Part shown: one piece after another, positions 43,578 through 56,820 of the stretch
Layout: each line of letters opens with the position of its first letter
How positions within the stretch are numbered: the first letter of the stretch is position 1
Assembly (NCBI GenBank): GCA_963576475.1
Contig: OY754977.1
Coordinates: 35,011,872-35,075,871, forward strand
Reading direction: 5' to 3'
Origin: Molanna angustata
Taxonomy: Eukaryota > Arthropoda > Insecta > Trichoptera > Molannidae
Length of the DNA: 64,000 bases
Program-made: the position numbers and the translations under genes
Notes under the pieces: generated by a model
The model's database searches: none
What the model was told of the DNA's origin: nothing
Seen by the model: the letters and a program-made list of their open reading frames with translations, nothing else

Positions 43578-45215
43578 ATGAAAAGGATGGCTCGATCATG
43601 TGAACGATATATTATATAATGAAAATATATAAAGCAGGCAGAATAGGAACAAGAGGCTTGAGTCGTCCAAGAAAAGGATGGGTCGATCATGTGAACGATA
43701 TATTATATAATGAAAATATATAAAGCAGGCAGAATAGGAACAAGAGGCTTGAGTCGTCCAAGAAAAGGATGGGTCGATCATGTGAACGATATATTATATA
43801 ATGAAAATATATAAAGCAGGCAGAATAGGAACAAGAGGCTTGAGTCGTCCAAGAAAAGGATGGGTCGATCATGTGAACGATATATTATATAATGAAAATA
43901 TATAAAGCAGGCAGAATAGGAACAAGAGGCTTGAGTCGTCCAAGAAAAGGATGGGTCGATCATGTGAACGATATATTATATAATGAAAATATATAAAGCA
44001 GGCAGAATAGGAACAAGAGGCTTGAGTCGTCCAAGAAAAGGATGGGTCGATCATGTGAACGATATATTATATAATGAAAATATATAAAGCAGGCAGAATA
44101 GGAACAAGAGGCTTGAGTCGTCCAAGAAAAGGATGGGTCGATCATGTGAACGATATATTATATAATGAAAATATATAAAGCAGGCAGAATAGGAACAAGA
44201 GGCTTGAGTCGTCCAAGAAAAGGATGGGTCGATCATGTGAACGATATATTATATAATGAAAATATATAAAGCAGGCAGAATAGGAACAAGAGGCTTGAGT
44301 CGTCCAAGAAAAGGATGGGTCGATCATGTGAACGATATATTATATAATGAAAATATATAAAGCAGGCAGAATAGGAACAAGAGGCTTGAGTCGTCCAAGA
44401 AAAGGATGGGTCGATCATGTGAACGATATATTATATAATGAAAATATATAAAGCAGGCAGAATAGGAACAAGAGGCTTGAGTCTTCCAAGAAAAGTATGG
44501 GTCGATCATGTGAACGATATATTATATAATGAAAATATATAAAACAGGCAGAATAGGAACAAGAGGCTTGAGTCGTCCAAGAAAAGGATGGGTCGATCAT
44601 GTGAACGATATATTATATAATGAAAATATATAAAGCAGGCAGAATAGGAACAAGAGGCTTGAGTCGTCCAAGAAAAGGATGGGTCGATCATGTGAACGAT
44701 ATATTATATAATGAAAATATATAAAGCAGGCAGAATAGGAACAAGAGGCTTGAGTCGTCCAAGAAAAGGATGGGTCGATCATGTGAACGATATATTATTT
44801 AATGAAAATATATAAAGCAGGCAGAATAGGAACAAGAGGCTTGAGTCGTCCAAGAAAAGGATGGGTCGATCATGTGAACGATATATTATATAATGAAAAT
44901 ATATAAAGCAGGCAGAATAGGAACAAGAGGCTTGAGTCGTCCAAGAAAAGGATGGGTCGATCATGTGAACGATATATTATATAATGAAAATATATAAAGC
45001 AGGCAGAATAGGAACAAGAGGATTGAGTCGTCCAAGAAAAGGATGGGTCGATCATGTGAACGATATATTATATAATGAAAATATATAAAGCAGGCAGAAT
45101 AGGAACAAGAGGCTTGAGTCGTCCAAGAAAAGGATGGGTCGATCATGTGAACGATATATTATATAATGAAAATATATAAAGCAGGCAGAATAGGAACAAG
45201 AGGCTCGATTCGTCC
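43578..45215 (+). repeat. 91-bp tandem array derived from RTE-like LINE coding sequence
   Basis: About 18 units repeat every 91 bases with only scattered substitutions. Each plus-strand unit translates as KIYKAGRIGTRGLSRPRKGW then VDHVNDILYN, the same segment as KIYRAERNRM...GRPRKGWHDHVNEIL in the RTE-like copy at 13431-13691. A fragment of a LINE has therefore been amplified in tandem. Because 91 is not a multiple of three the frame shifts each unit, so no long protein results. Repeated 61-residue minus-strand frames are artefacts of the array. Confidence 0.93.
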
Positions 45216-46110
45216 AAAAAAATGGGTTAAAAAAACAGACAAAACACTGATAAATTAATTGACACACACGCGCACCTAAACCATATAATTATAAGCTGCT
45301 TCAGAACAGGTTTTTAACCTAATGAAGCAATTTACGTTCCGCATCTAGGTCTTAAGTATCTTTTTCGAAAAAAAAATGTATTGTTTAACTTTGATGTGTA
45401 TAAAGTGTATATCATTTCTTATTTTACAAATAAAAATAAAGGATGATATTAATACCATAGTATTTAAGTGAGTAATATTTATGTGTATGTATTTATGTAT
45501 AGGTACATAATGATGTGTTTAATTTTAAATGAACGTTGAACTTTCCATTAATCAACATGAGATTCAAAACGAATTAATGATTCATTACGAGTAGGTAATT
45601 GATATATTAGATGTGATTGATTAATTACGAATCATTGCAGCATAGGATTTAATTCCGAGCGAGGAATATTTTATATTATTATAGCAACATTATACCAAGT
45701 TATTTGCCCCTAACTTCTAACCCCTGGACTTAGCTTATGGGATTATCGGTATCTGTAGATTGTAACTGGTAAGTAGGTATATAGTGACAGATCACTTAAC
45801 GTTATCTTCTTGTTGCATCCCTTTCTCACTTTCTTATATCGGGAATGATCCCGGGTGAGATGCACGGCACAACCCTTAATATTCATGTTCGTCTTCAAGC
45901 TTCCAGTGACGTCACACCATTAAACTATTTTTAGATAATATGCCTAGGGTTTATTTGAATAGATTCACATTTAAATATTTCGTTTATAAAAGAATTCCCA
46001 AATATTATCATGAATTCATTTAAATAAAATGATTATCAGTTTTATCACAATATATTTTCAAATTAACTAAAGAAGATTTTTTTTAACGTGGCTACGTAGG
46101 GAACACCAGC
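45216..46110. other. unassigned DNA
   Basis: A less AT-rich patch at 45800-45920 contains CGGGAATGATCCCGGGTGAG, a small palindrome. No coding region is recognised. Confidence 0.3.
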
Positions 46111-46401
46111 TATTTTTTTTTTTTTTTTTTTTTTTTTATTTTTTCAAATTGAAGCTAACAATGTACAAAGAATAGTATATATGTATAAAAATATCAAATA
46201 TAACAATTATCATCTCCGTACATCAATTATTAGCTTACAATACTATCATGATTTATTACAAAATACAGTCATATATACAAGATACAAAATCATATGTGTG
46301 TGTGAGGGTGTATATGTGTGAAGGTGTGTGTGTGTATGTGTGTGTATGTGTAAGTGTACATATATGTGTATGTGCATGCGTGCTGTGCGTTAGTGATAAT
46401 C

Positions 46402-47575
46402 TTATGAAATTCCTGTTTTTAATTTTTGAGCGAGTTTATGTTTTGTATCACTGAATAGGTCTATGTCAAGGGACTTCTCATATTTTATGTATGTGTTTAT
46501 AATTCTGTTTATAGTTGAGTTTTTCGCGGCATTAGTTTTGTATAATTTAGGTCGGAAGAGAGTTGTGTGTCTGGAGCGTCTCAATGGTACGTTAAAGTCA
46601 ATACTCGACAAAAGTTCCGGGCAGTCAATAATATTGTTCAATATGTTGTACAGAAATTGTATATCTTGGCATTTGCGTCTTGATTCTAGTGACGGTGGAA
46701 TAGGTGCAACAATACTTCGATATGCCAATCTCTTCAAATATTTACGCTGTATTTTTTCTATATTATTAATGTGCACTCGATATTGCGGGTTCCAAATAAC
46801 AGAGCCAAACTCCAGTGTACTTCTGACTAGTGAATTAAATAATATTTTAAATGTTTGTGGATTTTTGAAATCTTTCCTTATCCTAAAAATAAAACCTAAT
46901 TTTTTATAACCTGCTGTTGTAATTTTATCTATATGTTGTCTGTAATTTAATTTGCTGTCCAAGAATAATCCCAAATCCCGACACAAAGATTTTTTTTACT
47001 ATGTGTTCATCATTTAATGTGTAATCGAAAGTGTGTTTATTAATTTTTCTAGTGTAAGAAATTGAGAAACATTTAGAGGTGTTCAGTTTTAATAAATTTA
47101 ATCTACAATAAGCTGCAAGTCGATCCAAATCTTCTTGAAGTTTTGCACAGTCAGATATAGTTTTCACACAATTGTAAATTTTCATGTCGTCTGCAAAGAG
47201 TGAATAATTAGAGTATTTAAAACAATTTCCAATGTCGTTGACATATACATTAAACAGTAGTGGTCCCAAGTGGGATCCTTGAGGAACTCCAGAACATATA
47301 TGTGTTATATTTTCAGATGCATAACCCTTTACCACCGTAAGTTGAGTGCGATTAGAAATATAAGATTGAATCCATCTATGAAGATCTCCATGTATGCCAA
47401 TTTGTAAAAGTTTTGTTATTAGTACATCATGGTTAACACGATCAAACGCTTTTGAATAATCAGTGTAAATTGTATCAATTTGATGTCCTTTATCCATATT
47501 ATCATTGAGATAATTCGGAACAGCAGAATGTATCCTAGCTATTAGGATACATTCTGCTGTTCCGAAGAATCGCAC
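46402..47575 (-). pseudogene. LINE reverse transcriptase, one frameshift
   Basis: The first frame (47575-46925) contains IDTIYTDYSKAFDRVNHDVL (motif A), CSGVPQGSHLGPLLFNVYVN and YSLFADDMKIYN (catalytic FADD), then LNLLKLNTSKC. The second (46986-46402) continues with DLGLFLDSKLNYRQHIDKIT, LEFGSVIWNPQYRVHINNIE and KIQRKYLKRLAYR. The break near 46980 shifts register after the DEHIVKK segment. The first 13 residues of the first frame come from the inverted duplication, not the LINE. Otherwise well preserved, so a recent insertion. Confidence 0.88.
47514..47566. repeat. perfect 24-bp palindrome at LINE 5' junction
   Basis: TTCGGAACAGCAGAATGTAT... at 47514-47537 is exactly inverted at 47543-47566 around a 5-base loop. 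It lies at the truncated 5' end of the LINE, so it probably formed during insertion. Confidence 0.9.
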
Positions 47576-47689
47576 TACGTAGAGTTTGGGTGGGTATGCA
47601 ATCTGTTCAAGAAAATATTTATTTATTTAATTACATTTACGGCTTGAAAGCCTATTTTATAAAATCCAAAAGGTATATAAGAGAATACA

Positions 47690-50600
47690 AATACAAAAAT
47701 CATGTTAAAAATTCAACAGTACATAACATCATTTATAAAAAAACAAGAATAATATATTATAAATCAGAAGGAAAAAAATCAATCAAATTTAAATTTAAAA
47801 ATTCAGCAATACATAAAATCTGTTATGAAATATAATGATAAAAATTGAACAGTACACAACACAGTTATAAATACAATAATAACATAAGTATAACACATTA
47901 AGTTCAGCAATACATTATATCAGTTAAGAAACATCAATAAAGATAACAATAACATATTGTAAATCAGAAAGAAATCAAATTTAAAATTCGGCGATACATA
48001 ATATCTGTTATGAAATATAATGTTAAAAATTGAACAGTACACAACACAGTTATAAATACAATAATAACATAAGTATAACACATTAAGTTCAGCAATACAT
48101 TATATCAGTTAAGAAACATCAATAAAGATAACAATAACATATTGTAAATCAGAAAGAAATCAAATTTAAAATTCGGCGATACATAATATCTGTTATGAAA
48201 TATAATGTTAAAAATTGAACAGTACACAACACAGTTATAAATACAATAATAACATAAGTATAACACATTAAGTTCAGCAATACATTATATCAGTTAAGAA
48301 ACATCAATAAAGATAACAATAACATATTGTAAATCAGAAAGAAATCAAATTTAAAATTCGGCGATACATAATATCTGTTATGAAATATAATGTTAAAAAT
48401 TGAACAGTACACAACACAGTTATAAATACAATAATAACATAAGTATAACACATTAAGTTCAGCAATACATTATATCAGTTAAGAAACATCAATAAAGATA
48501 ACAATAACATATTGTAAATCAGAAAGAAATCAAATTTAAAATTCGGCGATACATAATATCTGTTATGAAATATAATGTTAAAAATTGAACAGTACACAAC
48601 ACAGTTATAAATACAATAATAACATAAGTATAACACATTAAGTTCAGCAATACATTATATCAGTTAAGAAACATCAATAAAGATAACAATAACATATTGT
48701 AAATCAGAAAGAAATCAAATTTAAAATTCGGTGATACATAATATCTGTTATGAAATATAATGTTAAAAATTGAACAGTACACAACACAGTTATAAATACA
48801 ATAATAACATAAGTATAACACATTAAGTTCAGCAATACATTATATCAGTTAAGAAACATCAATAAAGATAACAATAACATATTGTAAATCAGAAAGAAAT
48901 CAAATTTAAAATTCGGTGATACATAATATCTGTTATGAAATATAATGTTAAAAATTGAACAGTACACAACACAGTTATAAATACAATAATAACATAAGTA
49001 TAACACATTAAGTTCAGCAATACATTATATCAGTTAAGAAACATCAATAAAGATAACAATAACATATTGTAAATCAGAAAGAAATCAAATTTAAAATTCG
49101 GTGATACATAATATCTGTTATGAAATATAATGTTAAAAATTGAACAGTACACAACACAGTTATAAATACAATAATAACATAAGTATAACACATTAAGTTC
49201 AGCAATACATTATATCAGTTAAGAAACATCAATAAAGATAACAATAACATATTGTAAATCAGAAAGAAATCAAATTTAAAATTCGGTGATACATAATATC
49301 TGTTATGAAATATAATGTTAAAAATTGAACAGTACACAACACAGTTATAAATACAATAATAACATAAGTATAACACATTAAGTTCAGCAATACATTATAT
49401 CAGTTAAGAAACATCAATAAAGATAACAATAACATATTGTAAATCAGAAAGAAATCAAATTTAAAATTCGGTGATACATAATATCTGTTATGAAATATAA
49501 TGTTAAAAATTGAACAGTACACAACACAGTTATAAATACAATAATAACATAAGTATAACACATTAAGTTCAGCAATACATTATATCAGTTAAGAAACATC
49601 AATAAAGATAACAATAACATATTGTAAATCAGAAAGAAATCAAATTTAAAATTCGGTGATACATAATATCTGTTATGAAATATAATGTTAAAAATTGAAC
49701 AGTACACAACACAGTTATAAATACAATAATAACATAAGTATAACACATTAAGTTCAGCAATACATTATATCAGTTAAGAAACATCAATAAAGATAACAAT
49801 AACATATTGTAAATCAGAAAGAAATCAAATTTAAAATTCGGCGATACATAATATCTGTTATGAAATATAATGTTAAAAATTGAACAGTACACAACACAGT
49901 TATAAATACAATAATAACATAAGTATAACACATTAAGTTCAGCAATACATTATATCAGTTAAGAAACATCAATAAAGATAACAATAACATATTGTAAATC
50001 AGAAAGAAATCAAATTTAAAATTCGGTGATACATAATATCTGTTATGAAATATAATGTTAAAAATTGAACAGTACACAACACAGTTATAAATACAATAAT
50101 AACATAAGTATAACACATTAAGTTCAGCAATACATTATATCAGTTAAGAAACATCAATAAAGATAACAATAACATATTGTAAATCAGAAAGAAATCAAAT
50201 TTAAAATTCGGTGATACATAATATCTGTTATGAAATATAATGTTAAAAATTGAACAGTACACAACACAGTTATAAATACAATAATAACATAAGTATAACA
50301 CATTAAGTTCAGCAATACATTATATCAGTTAAGAAACATCAATAAAGATAACAATAACATATTGTAAATCAGAAAGAAATCAAATTTAAAATTCGGTGAT
50401 ACATAATATCTGTTATGAAATATAATGTTAAAAATTGAACAGTACACAACACAGTTATAAATACAATAATAACATAAGTATAACACATTAAGTTCAGCAA
50501 TACATTATATCAGTTAAGAAACATCAATAAAGATAACAATAACATATTGTAAATCAGAAAGAAATCAAATTTAAAATTCGGTGATACATAATATCTGTTA

Positions 50601-51700
50601 TGAAATATAATGTTAAAAATTGAACAGTACACAACACAGTTATAAATACAATAATAACATAAGTATAACACATTAAGTTCAGCAATACATTATATCAGTT
50701 AAGAAACATCAATAAAGATAACAATAACATAATGTAAATCAGAAAGAAATCAAATTTAAAATTCGGCGATACATAATATCTGTTATGAAATATAATGTTA
50801 AAAATTGAACAGTACACAACACAGTTATAAATACAATAATAACATAAGTATAACACATTAAGTTCAGCAATACATTATATCAGTTAAGAAACATCAATAA
50901 AGATAACAATAACATATTGTAAATCAGAAAGAAATCAAATTTAAAATTCGGTGATACATAATATCTGTTATGAAATATAATGTTAAAAATTGAACAGTAC
51001 ACAACACAGTTATAAATACAATAATAACATAAGTATAACACATTAAGTTCAGCAATACATTATATCAGTTAAGAAACATCAATAAAGATAACAATAACAT
51101 AATGTAAATCAGAAAGAAATCAAATTTAAAATTCGGCGATACATAATATCTGTTATGAAATATAATGTTAAAAATTGAACAGTACACAACACAGTTATAA
51201 ATACAATAATAACATAAGTATAACACATTAAGTTCAGCAATACATTATATCAGTTAAGAAACATCAATAAAGATAACAATAACATAATGTAAATCAGAAA
51301 GAAATCAAATTTAAAATTCGGCGATACATAATATCTGTTATGAAATATAATGTTAAAAATTGAACAGTACACAACACAGTTATAAATACAATAATAACAT
51401 AAGTATAACACATTAAGTTCAGCAATACATTATATCAGTTAAGAAACATCAATAAAGATAACAATAACATAATGTAAATCAGAAAGAAATCAAATTTAAA
51501 ATTCGGCGATACATAATATCTGTTATGAAATATAATGTTAAAAATTGAACAGTACATAACACCAGTATAAATACAATAATAACATAAGTAAATCAATAAG
51601 TTCAGAAATACATTAATACATACAGCAATACATAACACCAGTTATAAATACAATATTAACACAAGTATAAATCAATAAGTTCAGCAATATCAGTTATGAA
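47690..51700 (+). repeat. 185-bp satellite array, about 20 units
   Basis: TTAAAATTCGG recurs every 185 bases from 47981 to 51496. The unit includes ACATAATATCTGTTATGAAA and GAACAGTACACAACACAG. Units are nearly identical in the centre. Variant sites (CGGCGATAC versus CGGTGATAC; CATATTGTAAATC versus CATAATGTAAATC) cluster by position along the array. Diverged units flank both edges (47690-47980 and 51545-51700), as expected for unequal exchange. No coding region is present. Confidence 0.95.
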
Positions 51701-51740
51701 ACATCAATAAAGAGAAAATACAAAAACAAAATAAAAACCC

Positions 51741-51845
51741 AAACATAACGATTACTATTAACAAACATAACGATTACTATTAACAAACATAGCGATTACT
51801 ATTAACAAACATAACGATTACTATTAACAAACATAACGATTATTT
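51741..51845 (+). repeat. 22-bp minisatellite
   Basis: AACATAACGATTACTATTAA repeats every 22 bases for nearly five units, with one A-to-G change in the third. It borders the 185-bp array. Confidence 0.9.
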
Positions 51846-51921
51846 ATTCGGATTGTAAAAAGACCCAGCCCCCCTAGATATCATGCCATTTAAGCTAAGC
51901 GTTATATCGCTAAGTGATAGT

Positions 51922-51978
51922 AAATGTATGGAATTGGTGGCTATGACATCACGTGACAGCCACTAATTTCATACATTT
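51922..51978. repeat. 21-bp stem hairpin
   Basis: AAATGTATGGAATTGGTGGC at 51922 pairs with GCCACTAATTTCATACATTT ending at 51978, with two mismatches and a 15-base loop containing TCACGTGA. Confidence 0.75.
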
Positions 51979-52218
51979 CATTGTTGTGTAAATAAGGAAA
52001 ATAATTTTGAAAGAATATTTTTTGAAATATTTCTTCTTTATTTAAAAATTGGTTGAGAAAAAAAAATCACTGTTTTAAACCACGAACACTTACTTATCGG
52101 GTCCGGACTTTAGGTCTTGCAACTCCAGTATGCAGCTACATATACCTATCGCTTTGCTATTTTCCATCAACCACGAATGAATTTATACGATACTGTTGCT
52201 ATGTATCAACCACGAATG

Positions 52219-52668
52219 CTATAAGATGCTATGGTTAATCTTGTCAAAAGCCTTGTGGAAGTCTGTATAGATGGCGTCAACCTGTCCTCCATCTCCCATT
52301 GAGTCGATGATAAAATCAGTGTACTGTAATAAGTTCGAATCTACTGACCTACCGTAGAAAAATCCGTGTTGGTTAGGGATAATGTTAATATTGCTTTGGT
52401 TTATTTTAATATTTCTTATTACATACTTTGGATAATGCAACAAGAGCGAATCTTTGACCTGAGAGCAAAATTCATCGTATGTGTTGAAGCTCACAAGCGT
52501 GAGACCAACAACTAGCCGCATAGCAAGCAATGCCGAGGTAAACTGCATTATAGAAAAGACAAGAGACTCGAAACTGTTAACCCCAGTTTGCCTTGGCGAT
52601 GTGTGAGATCTTTGAAAAGCAGACTTGATTTTTAAAACTCGGTCCTTTTTTCCAGAAAAAATATGCAT
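52219..52668 (-). pseudogene. LINE reverse transcriptase N-terminal fragment
   Basis: The minus strand reads PNQHGFFYGRSVDSNLLQYT and VDAIYTDFHKAFDKINHSIL, the RT motif preceding and including the motif A Asp. It resembles the Jockey/CR1-group RT at 46402-47575 but is a distinct copy, cut off after motif A at 52219. The upstream part (TYDEFCSQVKDSLLLHYPKY) looks like the pre-RT linker with a deletion. An N-terminal region before that is not recognisable. Confidence 0.7.
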
Positions 52669-53614
52669 TATAGAGAATAAATTTGTTGTACCTTACTCCA
52701 TGTTGAAATATTTTGTATACCTATCATCAGTGGCTCCACAACCCAAGATCGACCTTGGCCCCCTCGAGGAATCGCCTCCATTACATCCTGTTCATGGCCT
52801 TTTCTCTCCATTTCGGCACACCGGCTATCTGATGGTCCTTCTAGACTCCATAGATCCATCGCAATCCAGGCTTTCCCCCTTTTTCCTTCCCTCCATGAAA
52901 AAAGGGAGAAATCATTTTTAATATAATTGGTGATAATATTATTTTTAGTGTGTTATTCGTCCATACGATGCACGTTTCCTAACCAGCGGAGCTTACCTAT
53001 TTTTATTGTTTGTATAAAAAATATTATATACCTACACAACATTCAATTTTAATCTGATATCTGCAACCTTATATTGGTTAAGAAATATATAAATATATGT
53101 GAACACGGATAAAAATCCATTAAGATGGCGCCACCGTACCTAATATAGCCTGAAACCGGATCTGTTTCTCCTAAAACAGGATCGTAGTTGGAAAATGGCA
53201 AATGGTCTCAACTTCCGGTACCTTTTGATCGGACAAGATTAATGTCTTTAGAAATTAGGATAAAGCCCTTGAGGTGATTAATCGAAGTCTTGGAATTATA
53301 ATAAGTATTATCTCGCGGTGTTTACATCTTGAATACCTTACATATATTAAATTACATATATTATGATTCTTACATATCTATCTGTGTTACCACCAGGCAC
53401 CAACCAACCTCGTGAAATTATCTTTCCACTAACAATGGAATCGATTGTTTTATGAGACATAATGTCTAAGGGAGCATAAAATCAAATGTCTCAAATATGT
53501 TAAACAGTATGTTTCTAAAAAAATGCCATGAATAGTTTAAACATTTTAAAATACATAACTAAATTAAAAAAAAAATATAGAAATATTTTTACAGTTTTTT
53601 TTTAATAACTCTGT
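52669..53614. other. unassigned DNA
   Basis: 52740-52870 is GC-richer (CCTTGGCCCCCTCGAGGAAT) and could be a gene or transposon fragment; on the minus strand it reads RGGQGRSWVVEPL without a known domain. 53125-53265 is a second such patch (AAGATGGCGCCACCGTACC). Confidence 0.3.
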
Positions 53615-53655
53615 ACATATTTACTTCTCTATATGTCATAGAGAAGTAAATATGT
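53615..53655. repeat. perfect 18-bp stem hairpin
   Basis: ACATATTTACTTCTCTAT (53615-53632) is exactly inverted at 53638-53655 around a 5-base loop. No coding region flanks it. Confidence 0.9.
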
Positions 53656-54424
53656 TACATACTTAAAGATTGCATAAAATCATAGTTAATTTTATTTCAA
53701 GTCAGGGGGGCAAGTCCGGTCAAATTATATCCATGATATGGGTGAACATTGATGTTTTTTTTTGTTTCCATAGTTTGTCTATAGCACTATATTGTACTGA
53801 GTAACTCTACACAACAAATGTTTTATTTATTAAAAACAATTTTATGAATGTTACTTTGTGTAAGTAATTTTACTTATTTTATCGTTCAATTTTAAATTCT
53901 TCTGTCCGTACAACAATGCACCTAAAATCCTGGTTATTTGAACACAGTTACATATATGTCTGATATGTCTTATATGAATGTAGCACTAACAATTGGAATT
54001 CCTTTGATGAATATTCATTATTCGTTCCTAGTATAAACAGAACAGAACAAAATGAATCAATAGCATACCTTAAATGTAGCATATATGTACCATGCCTATT
54101 ACAAAACATGTCGATTGTAGAAAAGTTCTCATAAAACAATTTCGTCTGGAACAAATTTGAAACTATTTGTAATATTTACCGTAACTAAAACTATTATGTA
54201 GGTACAATGAAACACAAAACTCGCGACTCGCTTTATTTTCAAATTGATGTTTATTGAAACATTTCAGAACGAGATGTAGGTACTTGTAGACGAATAATTA
54301 ATTAACGATTGGTACATACCTACCTACCTTAGGCTCGGCCTACAACAATTCGGTTTCCGGACTAACGATCCGGTGGGAAACCTTGAATGACAATTGGAAC
54401 ATATTTTCTGTTTTTTTTTTTCTA
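53656..54424. other. unassigned AT-rich DNA
   Basis: GGGGGGCAAGTCCGGTC at about 53705 and TATCCATGATATGGGT at about 53730 both have partial counterparts at 57977-58042, the first inverted. This may mark a shared repeat. No gene is seen. Confidence 0.35.
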
Positions 54425-54655
54425 AACATTTTGCAGATAGCTTAGATGGTTAGGTATCTGACTGCTGATCCAAAGGTCCCGGTTTCGATTCCCGATGGAG
54501 AAACAGTTTTTAATTGTGTTTTCAGTCTACGTCTGTGAGACGATTAATCTCGTAACTCTCCAGAATGTGGTAACTTGTTATTGGGTGCGTGTTAATTTGA
54601 TGTTTGAAAATGTACATGTTAGTTGCCTGAGAAGTACCTAATATAAAATAAAATT
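54425..54655 (+). mobile_element. SINE-A copy
   Basis: GGTATCTGACTGCTGATCCA, a B-box region GGTTTCGATTCCCG and GAGACGATTAATCTCGTAA followed by CCAGAATGTGGTAACTTG match the 30488-30740 copy. The A-box end is changed (TAGCTTAGATGG). The tail is AAAATAAAATTAAAT. Confidence 0.82.
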
Positions 54656-55010
54656 AAATATTAGTTTAACGTGCACCCAATACTTGTGACAGCACCCAAA
54701 ATTGTTTTTATTGGTCCTGCGGCATACCTTCTCTGGAAACTAGACTTCAAATCTTATTTCAATTATTATTCAAATTCCATCCAAACGTTTTTGTAGAGTA
54801 TCCAAATTAATTATAGATCAGATCAGTGAATGACGGAACCGGTTAACTGTCTCAATTAAATTTAAATGCATTTTCTAATTCCTATTAATTACTAACTATC
54901 TATAGACTCCACCTACCCTATTGTTCCATATCAAGTGCATAGTACCTACATTGATTGATGAACATTCTTTTACTTACTAAAATACAAATTATTAACTCCA
55001 ATAGTATCTG

Positions 55011-55049
<39 letters not shown>

Positions 55050-55114
55050 CACTACATATTGTAGGTATTATATGATTTTTATACTATGTGTATTTTTTGC
55101 GCGGTTATTCCAAT
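54656..55114. other. unassigned DNA with (TA)n
   Basis: A TA dinucleotide run of about 23 bases is at 55019-55041. No gene is seen. Confidence 0.35.
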
Positions 55115-55701
55115 TTTCCAAGTAAAAAATACACCAACTTAGAGGCTCTGCAGCATATAACAATACGATGGATAAACTCAAAAATCGGAGTAGAACATTT
55201 AGTATGTGTTTCCCTTTAAACTTTTGATCCGCTTGATGCACAGAGTTTTATTTATTTATAATATTTCAGAAAAAATACATTTTAATATTTATTAGTTTAT
55301 GATACCTTAAATATATTATATTCATTTTCACGGAATCCACTTAGGGCTCCTCTACAAACAATGACCATACTCTTTGTAAATGTATATTTTTTTGTAATAT
55401 TATTGAAGGTGTTGGTAATGAAACTTTAGGCCTACAAAACAATTTAACTAAGAAATTTGAATTTTTGTTCGAGTAAGGGTAATCAACATTAGAATTTTAA
55501 ATTTATTTTTCCATATACCTACCTCAAAAACGACAAAAACCATAAGAGCTAGAACGCTGAAAAATCATATTTATTTTTTATAATGATCCAGATTTTCACA
55601 AACATTTTATGATAAATTTATGTGTTTAACTGTCCATTTCCAAATTATTTAATAATATCGATAAAAGCCTAAACACCCCAAATAGATAGGTAATTTAATT
55701 T

Positions 55702-56705
55702 TCCAACTGTCGATTTGTTCAGGAGAACTTTGTTCTCTTAACATATCGACAATGTATCAAGCCAGAATACGCGAGAATTGTATGGAGAGGTCTACTTTTT
55801 TCACGGCTTTTCCATCTTTGAAGTCAAAAAACACCAACTTAGAGGCTTCGCAGCATATATGTTCCATACACGGATTTACTCAGAATTCGGAGTAGAACAT
55901 TTCGTGTGTCTGTGTGTGTGTGTGTCTGTGTGTCCCCCCCCCTTATAACTTTTGATCCGCTCAATTTACAGAGCCTAAAATTTCAGAATATATAAACAGT
56001 TACAGGCCTACAAAACTTTTATACTCGGAATTTTGAATTTTTGTTTCAGTCAGGGGTTATCAACTTTTGAATTTTTATTTTATTTTTCCATATATCTCAG
56101 AAACCATAAACGCTAGAACGCTGAAAATTGGTACAAACATAGACAAATACAAAATCTCAAATGAGTTTTTTCAAAAAAATTCCAGGGTTTCTCAAACATT
56201 TTTTATTAAGAAAAATATTTTTTTTATGATAAATTTATGAGTTTAACTGCCTATATTTCCAAAACTTTTACAATTATCGAAAAAAGCCGAAACACCCCAA
56301 CTAGATAATTTAATTTTCTATAAAAAAAATTAACATTGTAGTAGAAGATCTCAATTTTTTTTTAACAATTTTTTTAAAAATTGAATTTAGTGACGACATC
56401 GCTTCATACATTTTGTATGGCAGTCGCCTATACACAATATGTAAGAAGACTTAATAGTTTGATACTTCATCTCCAAACATACATACATACATACCATCAT
56501 GCTATTTGCATATTCTGGGTAGGAAAAAGGATCTTCCTCCATACTATCCTATCTTGACATACATACCTACATATGTTGTATAGAAAACAAAATATCTGAA
56601 AATATTCAATAATTTGTATCTATGGGTTTATAGTTTGGTACATATTCTTCAACTATACATACTATCGCTATCGACAGTTGGATCTCATGTGTAACATGCA
56701 ACTAG
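55702..56705 (+). mobile_element. Helitron-like element A, complete young copy
   Basis: It starts TCCAACTGTCGATTTGTTCA at 55702, has the 5' subterminal hairpin (TCGATTTGTTC with inverse near 55740), a (GT)n tract, and ends ACATGCAACTAG at 56705 followed by T. It is almost identical, in inverse orientation, to 24068-25059, so the family moved recently. No coding region is present. Confidence 0.85.
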
Positions 56706-56820
56706 TAATAATTGAATTTAGTGACGACATCGTTTCATACAATTTGTATGACAGTATACATCATATGTACACTACACAATATCTAAGGGGACTCTCAATA
56801 GTTTGAGAGACCTCGTACCT

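Larger units (their letters stand above)
46111..47575 (-). mobile_element. Jockey/CR1-group LINE, 5' truncated
   Basis: The minus-strand RT coding region (47575-46402) is followed by a GT-rich 3' UTR and a poly(A) tail (poly(T) at 46111-46138 on the plus strand). The 5' end is truncated at about 47540, where a 24-bp perfect palindrome sits. One frameshift separates two long frames. Confidence 0.85.

Noticed and set aside
43596..45267. Series of identical 61-71 residue minus-strand frames
   Set aside because: They are produced by the 91-bp tandem array, each spanning two units. The true coding ancestry is on the other strand.
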